Shown piece by piece: positions 1 to 6,435 of a DNA stretch of 64,000 nucleotides. Position numbers and translations under genes: made by a program. Source of the DNA: Lepus europaeus (lineage: Eukaryota > Chordata > Mammalia > Lagomorpha > Leporidae). Numbering within the stretch: position 1 is the first letter of the stretch; each line of letters begins with the position of its first letter. Location of the stretch: the NCBI RefSeq assembly GCF_033115175.1, contig NC_084847.1:51469612-51533611 (forward strand), read 5' to 3'. Under the pieces are notes generated by a model that was not told the DNA's origin, did no database searches, and saw only the letters and a list, made by a program, of their open reading frames with translations.

Positions 1-205
1 CTCTTCTTTTTCAGGAGAAAATGGTCTGTGTGTGTCCTCTGGAAGTATCCACTGGATGCTGCGACATTGAACGGGAGTGACTCCCTTTTGGTTTGGTTGG
101 GGTTTAATGCAGGAGCCTCCCATAATGCATGTTCAACAGAGGGCTAAGTCTTCACTTTCCTCTCAGAGTCAGTCAATATCAAGCATAAAACTGGGGCAGC
201 AGTTA

Positions 206-432
206 AGGTGCCTCCTGGGACTCTGCATCCCACACTGGAGAACCTGGGAGCAAATCCTGCCTCCACTTCCTATCTGGCTTCCTGCCTATGCACTTGGGGG
301 GTAGCGCGTGATAGTTCAAGTGCTTGGGTCATCCATGTGGGAAGCCCAGATGGAGAGCCTGGCTCCTGGTGGCCAGCTGGGGAGTGAACCAGTGGGTGGA
401 TAATTCCATTTCTCTCTCTCTTTCTCTCCCTC
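206..432 (+). mobile_element. Old C-repeat SINE, degenerate
   Basis: Recognised by the decayed series ATCCCAC, TGGGAGCAA, CCAGCTTCCTG-like core, CTTGGGTCATCCATGTGGGA, GGGGAGTGAACCAGTGGG and a terminal CT tract. The 5' end is poorly preserved. Confidence 0.7.
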
Positions 433-1205
433 TGGGTCTTTGGGATGTCTGAGTCTGAGGAATGAGCAGGACAGCCCAGAAACCAGCCCCAGCCAGAAGC
501 TGGAACTTCCCTGGGCAAAGGTGTCTGTGTCAACACGGTTGGAGGATGGGTGCGTGGCAAGGCAGAGCTCCCTGGCACACAGAGCACAAGAGATGGCCGT
601 GCCGACGAGCTCACGCCAGGCCAGGCAACGGCTCGCTGGGGATCTGCAGAAGAGATGCTGGGGGTGTCCCCACGTGCTGGGACCCCTGCGGCCAATCAGC
701 CGGAGCCACCGAGCACCTTCTGCTGCAGATCCCGGGAACTGACAGATCCTGATCCCGGTCCTCTGTTACGGCTTGTTTAACCAGATGTTGGCAGAGAAAA
801 GGCCTTGGGTTAGGCTACAAGGATGATTCATGAAAACTCGAGAGTTCAGAGCCAAAGGACAGGGCCTGGGAGAGCGGCACCGGGAAGGAAGTGTAGGATT
901 CAGATGAGGGTGGGGGAGGGGAGAGGGAGGGAGGGCGGGAGGGAGGTGCACTTGTGCACTGGGGAGGAATGAGTGTGGTGGATTCTGGGAGTGGGGAGGC
1001 AGTGGTCCCTTTGGGGCCGGCTTGCTGGGACTTGGGAATCCTAAGACTGGACACAAAGAATGAACTCAATTAGAAGACAGAGGGTTTAAACGGAGGCATT
1101 GAGAGTGGAAATTTTAGAACAGGAAACCATTGTGCTAGCTTAGTCCCTGGTTTGTTTGTTTGGTTTTTGGACAGTGTCAGGACAAGATGTTAAGATCTTG
1201 TGGTT
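433..1205. other. Intergenic stretch without recognised gene
   Basis: No exon, RNA gene or clear repeat seen. It contains a strong purine tract at 905-947 on the + strand, treated separately. Short open frames here overlap on both strands and have no family resemblance. Confidence 0.6.
905..947 (+). repeat. G-rich tract with G-quadruplex potential
   Basis: At least six runs of three or more G with loops of one to three bases (GGGTGGGGGAGGGG, then GGGAGGGAGGG, GGGAGGG). This meets the usual pattern for a G-quadruplex. Confidence 0.7.
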
Positions 1206-1318
1206 GGGGGCAGGCATTTGGTCTTGCGGGGGTCAATCCAGCAGGGACACCCAGCTCTTGATTCCAGCTTCCTGCCAATGAAGGCAGCAGTGGTGATGGC
1301 TCAAGAAGCAGTGTCTTA
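1206..1318 (+). mobile_element. Old C-repeat SINE, 5' part (split)
   Basis: Starts GGGGGCAGGCATTTGG, the oldest C-repeat head. It breaks at CTCAAGAAGCAGTGTC where a young CSINE entered; the remainder resumes at 1646. Confidence 0.8.
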
Positions 1319-1645
1319 GCCGGCACTGCGGCTCACTAGGCTAATCCTCTGCCTGCGGCGCCGGCACACCGGGTTCTAGTCCCGATTGGGGCGCCGGATT
1401 CTGTCCCGGTCGCTCCTCTTCCAGTCCAGCTCTCTGCTATGGCCCGGGAAGGCAGTGGAGGATGGCCCAAGTCCTTGGGCCCTGCACCCGCATGGGAGAC
1501 CAGGAGAAGCACCTGGCTCCTGGCTTCGGATCAGCGCGGTGTGCCATCCGCAGCAGCCATTGGGGGGGTGAACCAATGGAAAAGGAAGACCTTTCTCTCT
1601 GTCTCTCTCTCTCACTGTCCACTCTGCCTGTCAAAAAAAAAAAAA
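1319..1645 (+). mobile_element. Young CSINE inserted in older SINE
   Basis: Full length from GCCGGCACTGCGGCTCACTA through the CTAATCCTCTGCC diagnostic to a 14-A tail. The flanks AAGCAGTGTC and AAGTGGTGTC look like an aged TSD. Confidence 0.92.
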
Positions 1646-1812
1646 AGTGGTGTCCCTCTCTCCCCGCCGCCGTGGGAGACCTGCATTGAGTTTCTGGCTC
1701 CTGGCTTCAACCTACAGCACCATCCTTTGTGTGCCTTAGGGGAATGAACCAGCAGATGGGAGCACTCTCTCTCTTTCTCCCTCTCATAAAAATAGGTAAA
1801 TAAAAAATTAAA
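1646..1812 (+). mobile_element. Old C-repeat SINE, 3' part (split)
   Basis: Continues the element broken at 1318 (GTGGGAGACCTGCATTGAG to the CT tract and A-rich tail). Confidence 0.8.
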
Positions 1813-1825
1813 CAATTACATTCTA

Positions 1826-1911
1826 GGGACTGACGCTGTGGTGTAGCAGGTAAAGCCACCGCCTGCAGTGCTGGCATCCCATATTGTTGCTGGTTCGAGT
1901 CCTGGCTGCTC
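1826..1911 (+). mobile_element. CSINE, 5' part (split)
   Basis: GGGACTGACGCTGTGGTGTAG head; stops at GGCTGCTC, where an antisense SINE entered. Resumes near 2270. Confidence 0.82.
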
Positions 1912-2262
1912 ATCTTTTTTTTTTTAAGATTTAAAAAAAATTTTTTTTTTAATATTTATTTATTTATCTGAAAGTTAAGAGTTACACAGAGAGACAACCC
2001 TTCCATCCGCTGGGTCACTCCCCAATTGGCCACAACATCCAGAGCTGTGCCAATCCGAAGCCAGGAGCCAGGAGCTTCTTCTGGGTCTCCCAAGTGGGTG
2101 CAAGGGCCCAAGGACTTGGGCCATCTTCTGCTGCTTTCCCAGGCCACAGCAGAGAGCTGGATCGGAAGAGGAGCGGCTGGGACTCGAACCGGTGCCCATA
2201 TGGGATGCCGGTGCTTCAGGCCAGGGCTTTAACCCACTGCACCACAGTGCCAACCCCCACCT
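1912..2262 (-). mobile_element. CSINE inserted in opposite orientation
   Basis: Poly-T start, AATATTTATTTATTTATC, full body, ending CACCACAGTGCC. GGCTGCTC on both sides is the probable TSD. Confidence 0.88.
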
Positions 2263-2269
2263 CCCACCC

Positions 2270-2516
2270 CGCCGCGGGCTGCTCCTCTTCCTATCCAGCT
2301 CTCTGCTATGGCCTGGGAAAGCAGCAGAAGATGGCCCAGGTCATTGGGCCCCTGCACCCGCGTGGGAGACCTGCAGGAAGCTCCTGGCTCCTAGCTTCGG
2401 ATCGTCTCAGTTCCGTTGTGGCCATCTGGGGACTGAACTGATGGATAGAAGACCTCTCTCTCTCTGCCTCTCTGTAGCTCTGCCTTTCAAACAAATAAAT
2501 AAATCTTTTTTAAAAA
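2270..2516 (+). mobile_element. CSINE, 3' part (split)
   Basis: Resumes at GGCTGCTCCTCTTCC and ends with AAATAAATAAATC and an A-rich tail, completing the copy that starts at 1826. Confidence 0.85.
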
Positions 2517-2518
2517 AA

Positions 2519-2609
2519 TTGAGGGTACTTTAAAAAGTTCGCACAAAATGTATATTACAAGACATGCATGGATTTCCAATTTGTTTTCTACACCAAAATA
2601 CATTTTCTT
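2519..2609 (+). mobile_element. Mariner-like terminal sequence, left end
   Basis: GAGGGTACTTTAAAAAGTTC opens the fragment. The inverted counterpart lies at 3211-3242. The family appears again at 17579 and, inverted, around 26030. I do not recognise its catalogue name; the terminal inverted repeats suggest a DNA transposon remnant. Confidence 0.5.
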
Positions 2610-2813
2610 TTTTTTTTTTAAACTTTTATTTAATGAATATAAATTTCCAGTGTACAGCTTATGGATTACAATGGCTTCCCCCTCCCATAACTTCCCTCCC
2701 ACCCGCAACCCTCCCCTCTCCCGCTCCCTCTCCCCTTCCATTTGCATCAAGATTCATTTTCAATTCTCTTTAGATACAGAAGATTAATTTAGTATAAAGA
2801 TTTCAACAGTTTG
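2610..2813 (-). mobile_element. 5'-truncated rabbit L1 3' end
   Basis: Poly-T followed by the 3'-UTR sequence common in rabbit L1 (TTTAATGAATATAAATTTCC, then CAGCTTATGGATTACAATGG). A perfect 16-bp TSD, CAAAATACATTTTCTT, lies at 2594-2609 and 2814-2829. Confidence 0.92.
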
Positions 2814-2829
2814 CAAAATACATTTTCTT

Positions 2830-2865
2830 AAAGTTACTTTATCTACTTTAAAGGCAGAGCAAGAC

Positions 2866-2906
<41 letters not shown>

Positions 2907-3180
2907 TCTTCCATCTGCTAGCTCACACCCCAAATGCATACCACAGGCAGAGCTGAGCCAGGCTGAAGCCAGGAACCAGGAGCCCCATCCAGGTTTCTCA
3001 GGTGGGGGGCAGGGGCCCAAGGCCTTGAGCCATCTTCTGCTGCCTCCCAGGACGCGTAAGTGTGGGGCTGGATTGGAAGCAGAGGAGCTGGTACTTGAGC
3101 TGCCAATCCGATGCGAGATGTGGGCATCTCAAGGTGTGGCTTAACTCACTGTGCTACAATCACAGGTGCTCTGCTGTGGG
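2830..3180 (-). mobile_element. CSINE with expanded GA tract
   Basis: Antisense body from TTTAAAGGCAGAGC to CTGTGCTACAATCACAGG. It contains an interruption-free GA run of about 34 bp (2868-2902). Confidence 0.8.
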
Positions 3181-3207
3181 TCACCGGGACCTGACCTGCC
3201 AGGCTCA

Positions 3208-3242
3208 ATGTGTTTTCCATGAACTTTTTGAAGTACCCCAAC
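3208..3242 (-). mobile_element. Mariner-like terminal sequence, right end
   Basis: TTTTCCATGAACTTTTTGAA followed by GTACCCC, the inverted partner of the left end at 2519. The parent element was opened by the L1 and the SINE between them. Confidence 0.5.
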
Positions 3243-3494
3243 TTCCCTGATCATTTGTTTCTTAATGTGTTTGGAGCCCTTACTTTGAGTGACTTTTGCT
3301 GTCAGGTTTTAGCCCAGCTAATGTTCACTGCCTTGGGACCTCCTGTCTGGGCGTCAGCTCTGTAGGCCTAGCTCCACTTCCTGCACTTGGGCCCTAGGGA
3401 TCCCTAAAGCTCCTGTGTACGTGGTCACTCCAACTCAGCGCATACACATGGCCGGGATGACCACTTCCTTTGCCACGCTCATTTCCTGATTTTT

Positions 3495-3843
3495 TAAAAT
3501 TAATTAATTAATTAATTAATTATTTTTGGACAGGCAGAGTGGATAGTGAGAGAGAGACAGAGAGAAAGGTCTTCCTTTTTGCCGTTGGTTCACCCTCCAG
3601 TGGCCGCTGCGGCTGGCGCATCACGCTGATCCGAAGCCAGGAGCCAGGTACTTCTCCCGGTCTCCCATGCGGGTGCAGGGCCCAAGTCCTTGGGCCATCC
3701 TCCACAGCCTTCCTGGGCCATAGCAGAGAGCTGGCCTGGAAGAGGAGCAACCGGGATAGAATCCGGCACCCCAACCGGGACTAGAACCTGGTGTGCCGGC
3801 GCCGCAAGGCGGAGGATTAGCCTGTTAAGCCACGGCGCCGGCT
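3495..3843 (-). mobile_element. Young CSINE with (TTAA)n start
   Basis: Begins with an ATTAATTAATTAATTAATTA microsatellite in place of poly-T, then GGACAGGCAGAGTGGATAG, ending CCACGGCGCCGGC. Full length. Confidence 0.93.
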
Positions 3844-4180
3844 AATTTTTTTTTTTTTTAAGATTTATTGATTTGAAAGGCAGAGAGTGACAGGAAGAAA
3901 GGGAGAGACAAAGATCTCCCATCTGCAGATTCACTCCCCAAATGGCTACAACCACCAGGGCCCGGCCAGGCTGAAGCCAGGAGCTAGGAGCTCCGTCTGG
4001 GTCTCCCACGTGGGTGCAGGGGCCCAAGCACTTGGCCATTCATTAGCTGCTGCCTTTTCAGGCGCAGCAGCAGGGAGCTGGAACGGAAGTGGAGCAGCGG
4101 GGACTCCAATTGTCCCTCCCCTATGGGATGCCTGTGTCACAAGCAGCAGCTGAACCAGCTCCCCCCTCACCCCCCCATAC
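3844..4180 (-). mobile_element. CSINE, directly abutting previous SINE
   Basis: Poly-T, AAGATTTATTGATTTGAAAG, body to CACAAGCAGCAGCTGAACC. Older than its left neighbour, which appears to have landed at its edge. Confidence 0.85.
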
Positions 4181-4475
4181 TTTGTGCCGCAAATTCGGTT
4201 CTGCCTTCTCTGGTAGGTGACCATGTGAGGCTTCCTAGAGGTGGTGTCCGACCTAGAACTCACCTTTTAGTGGGAACAGGATCTCCTTGAAGACAGAAGG
4301 AAAGAAGGTATGGAGCTGACACCGGCACGCTTTATTCTGGGACACCCAGCAGTGTGGCCGTGTCGGAGAGCAGATCAGGCCGTGTCGGAGAGCAGATCAG
4401 GAAGCTATGAACCCGGGAAGATAATCTAGCAGCGACAGAATTCTAATGAGCGTGTTTCTGATTCACTTATTTAAA
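4181..4475. other. Unique intergenic sequence with 22-bp tandem duplication
   Basis: GGCCGTGTCGGAGAGCAGATCA occurs twice without a gap, at 4356-4377 and 4378-4399. Nothing else is recognised. Confidence 0.85.
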
Positions 4476-4485
4476 AAGAGTGACA

Positions 4486-4818
4486 TGGGGGCCAGTGCTG
4501 TGGTGTAGCGGGTAAAGCCGCCGCCTGCAGTGCCAGCATCCCATATGGGCGCTGGTTCAAGTCCCGGCTGCTCCACTCCCGATCCAGCTCTCTGCTATGG
4601 CCTGGGAAAGCAACGGAAGATGGCCCAAGTCCTTGGGCCCCCGCACCCACGTGGGAGACCTGGAAGAAGCTCCTGGCTCCTGGCTTTGGATCAGCCCAGC
4701 GCTGGCCGTTGCGGCCATTTGGGGAGGGAACCAGCAGATGGAAGACCTTTGTCTGTCTCTCCCTCTTTCTGTAACTCTGCCTTTCAAATAAATACATTAA
4801 AAAAAAAAAAAAAAAAAG
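4486..4818 (+). mobile_element. CSINE, full length, with TSD
   Basis: GGGCCAGTGCTGTGGTGTAG to a long A tail. TSD AAGAGTGACA at 4476-4485 and 4819-4828. Confidence 0.94.
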
Positions 4819-4829
4819 AAGAGTGACAG

Positions 4830-5045
4830 AGCTGGTTCAGTCCTCAAATGCCCACAGTGGCCCCCGGGGAAGCTGGGAACTCAGTCCAAGTCCCCACGTG
4901 GGTGGCAGGGACCCAGGTACTTGGCCCGTCGTTGGCAGGGCTACTGCAGCAGCAGGTCGCTGGAGCCGGGAGGGACCCAGGCTCTCCCTTGTGGGGCCTG
5001 GATGTGCTTCCAACCGCTGGCGGCCGGACGCCCACCCCTCTGATT
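4830..5045 (-). mobile_element. Old C-repeat SINE, degenerate
   Basis: TTCAGTCCTCAAATGCCCAC, CACGTGGGTGGCAGGGACCC and GGGAGGGACC mark a decayed antisense body without clear ends. Confidence 0.65.
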
Positions 5046-5379
5046 CTTCTGGTGGTACCAGATCTTAGCCAGGAGAAGCAGCAGCGATCTCCTGCTGCCT
5101 TCTGACTGCGCACTTTGGAAAGCGCTGCTCCGGCAGATTGCACGCCATATATATGTATATATATTTTGGGGCACTCTCTCGTGTCTTCCCGCCCTACGGC
5201 ACCCAGCACAGGGCCCGGAACACCGGAGGGTGCCCAGTGTCGTATCAGCCGGATGAACGGGCTTCATCTCCCATCGCCACTACGTCCCCTAAGGCATTTT
5301 TCCAAAGCAGCATTCCGCCTTAGCCTCTCCGGCGTGCGCCCACGCCTCTCTGCAGACCCCAGCCGCCCTCCCACCCCGA
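5046..5379. other. Upstream border of the CpG island
   Basis: Contains an alternating AT stretch (about 5147-5166) and rising CpG density. No gene seen. Confidence 0.6.
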
Positions 5380-5785
5380 GCGGCTTAACTCCGGGGCGGG
5401 GTGAGCCGGGCTGGGGCTGCAGCCACCCTTCCGCGGCCGCCTGCACGTCCCGGGGTGGCTTCCCGCCAACCCCACGGCGCAGCCCGGCCCCACCCGCGCA
5501 CCCCCGGGCGTGGCCGAGCGCGGCGCCTTTAAGAAGGGGCGGAGCGCGAGTGGAAAGACAAAGCCCCTGGCCGCGCGCTCCCCCTCCCCCCGCCGGCGCA
5601 CCACACGGACAGTGGTGCCCGGATGTCGGTGTCGCCGTTGGTGACAGATGGCGCAGTGTCTGCCAGCGAGAGGAGCTCCCCTAGGCTGACCTCTCTGGGC
5701 TCTCGGCCTTTCGGTCCCCTGCTGCCCCCCACTTTCCGCTCCGCCGCGGGCGGCCCGCGCGCCTGTCACCGGCGCTTACATAACG

Positions 5786-5798
5786 TGACCTTTCACCT
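5786..5798 (-). promoter_or_regulatory. DR1-like nuclear receptor site
   Basis: The minus strand reads AGGTGA-A-AGGTCA, two direct half sites spaced by one base. That is the DR1 arrangement used by HNF4, COUP-TF and RXR heterodimers. It lies upstream of the probable start site. A motif match only; occupancy is unknown. Confidence 0.45.
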
Positions 5799-5805
5799 CT
5801 TCGGA

Positions 5806-5819
5806 CTGCCCTCTAGTGC
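5806..5819 (-). promoter_or_regulatory. CTCF-like core motif
   Basis: The minus strand reads GCACTAGAGGGCAG against the CTCF core pattern CCAC(T/C)AGAGGGCAG, with one clear difference at the first base. Promoter-proximal CTCF sites are common at CpG-island promoters. Motif match only. Confidence 0.5.
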
Positions 5820-5851
5820 GCTGCAACCCAACTACGCGGCAGCGGCAGGAC

Positions 5852-5860
5852 GGGGGCGGG
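5852..5860 (+). promoter_or_regulatory. GC box (Sp/KLF)
   Basis: GGGGGCGGG followed by ACC, a classic Sp1/KLF site about 30 bp upstream of the first CCAAT box. Confidence 0.55.
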
Positions 5861-5890
5861 ACCCGGGCGTGGAGCGGCAGCTGCTCCGGG

Positions 5891-5930
5891 CCAATAGGAC
5901 GTGAGCGCTGAGCAGCTCTCCGCCTATTGG
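5891..5930. promoter_or_regulatory. Opposed pair of CCAAT boxes (NF-Y-like)
   Basis: CCAAT at 5891-5895 on the + strand and ATTGG at 5926-5930, so the second box faces the other way. Both flanks (GGGCCAATAGG and CCTATTGGCG) fit NF-Y, and their starts lie about three helical turns apart. An ACGTGAGCG stretch lies between them. Confidence 0.6.
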
Positions 5931-6003
5931 CGCATTCGCCCCCGGCGCCACAAGGGAGCAAGTTAGTGTGCGCGCCGGCCCGGCGGGGGGAGGAGGGGAA
6001 TCT

Positions 6004-6014
6004 CCCGCCATTTT
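6004..6014 (-). promoter_or_regulatory. YY1/E2F-like composite site near probable TSS
   Basis: The minus strand reads AAAATGGCGGG, joining the YY1 core AAnATGGC to an E2F-like GGCGGGA. Sites of this kind often sit just downstream of the start of housekeeping genes, which would place initiation close by. Inference from motif only. Confidence 0.5.
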
Positions 6015-6153
6015 TCAATAATTTCCTCCGGTGCAGCTAGAGACGGAGTCGTGACTGCCGCCCGCGGGGACCCGCAGCGGAGGTCGGCCGGAGCGGGGCT
6101 CGGAGGCGCAGCCGCGGTGTGCGTGGGAGCTCCGTGCCCCGGCGTGGCGCTCC

Positions 6154-6183
6154 ATGGCTCCCGCGCCGCCGCGCCAGCTCTGA
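6154..6183 (+). CDS. Upstream ORF, 9 codons (MAPAPPRQL)
   Basis: The only ATG I find between about 5880 and the BAZ1B start. It opens a frame of nine codons ending in TGA at 6181-6183, 145 bp before the main ATG and not overlapping it. The context is mediocre (T at -3, G at +4), so leaky scanning is likely. It counts as a uORF only if transcription starts upstream of it, which the motif layout suggests. Confidence 0.5.
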   Translation: MAPAPPRQL

Positions 6184-6310
6184 GGGAGCCCGGAGTTCGC
6201 GCCGCCCTCTCACCCCTCCCCTCCCCCACCGCCCCCGGGAGCCAGGCGCTCGCTCCGGGCCGCGGGGCCTAGTGCTGGGCCGCGGGGCCGGCCGCGGGCC
6301 GCGCGATCCC

Positions 6311-6328
6311 GCCGCCGCCGCCGCCGCC
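6311..6328 (+). repeat. (GCC)6 triplet run abutting the start codon
   Basis: Six perfect GCC triplets end exactly at the ATG and form its Kozak context. Such runs vary in length between individuals and may fold in the 5' UTR. Confidence 0.9.
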
Positions 6329-6435
6329 ATGGCGCCGCTCCTGGGCCGCAAGCCCTTCCCGCTGGTGAAGCCGCTTCCCGGGGAGGAGCCGCTCTTCACC
6401 ATCCCGCACACTCAGGAGGCCTTCCGCACCCGGGA
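6329..6435 (+). CDS. BAZ1B: BAZ1B coding exon 1 (residues 1-36, start of WAC domain)
   Basis: The start codon sits in a strong Kozak context (G at -3 and +4) directly after six GCC triplets. It encodes the conserved N-terminus and the first residues of the WAC domain (TIPHTQEAF). The exon stops after two bases of a Glu codon, and the donor reads GA|GTATCC, which departs from the usual GTAAGT. The intron that follows is 9.2 kb, typical of a first intron behind a CpG-island promoter. The alternative of reading through is excluded because the next frame leaves the known protein at once. Confidence 0.95.

Noticed and set aside
4260-4440. LTR-like wording near a tandem repeat
   Set aside because: No paired LTR, no TG...CA ends and no retroviral coding sequence nearby.
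4486-4570. tRNA-like A and B box sequences at the head of many elements
   Set aside because: They belong to the tRNA-derived SINE heads, are followed by SINE bodies and A tails, and would not fold as working tRNAs.
1-5300. Possible 3' end of the neighbouring gene BCL7B
   Set aside because: In human the neighbour lies well upstream of BAZ1B, and I find no matching exon or 3' UTR here.
5115-5684. 189-codon + frame through the CpG island
   Set aside because: G+C-rich sequence has few stops; Pro/Arg/Ala composition, no conserved domain, and it overlaps promoter motifs.
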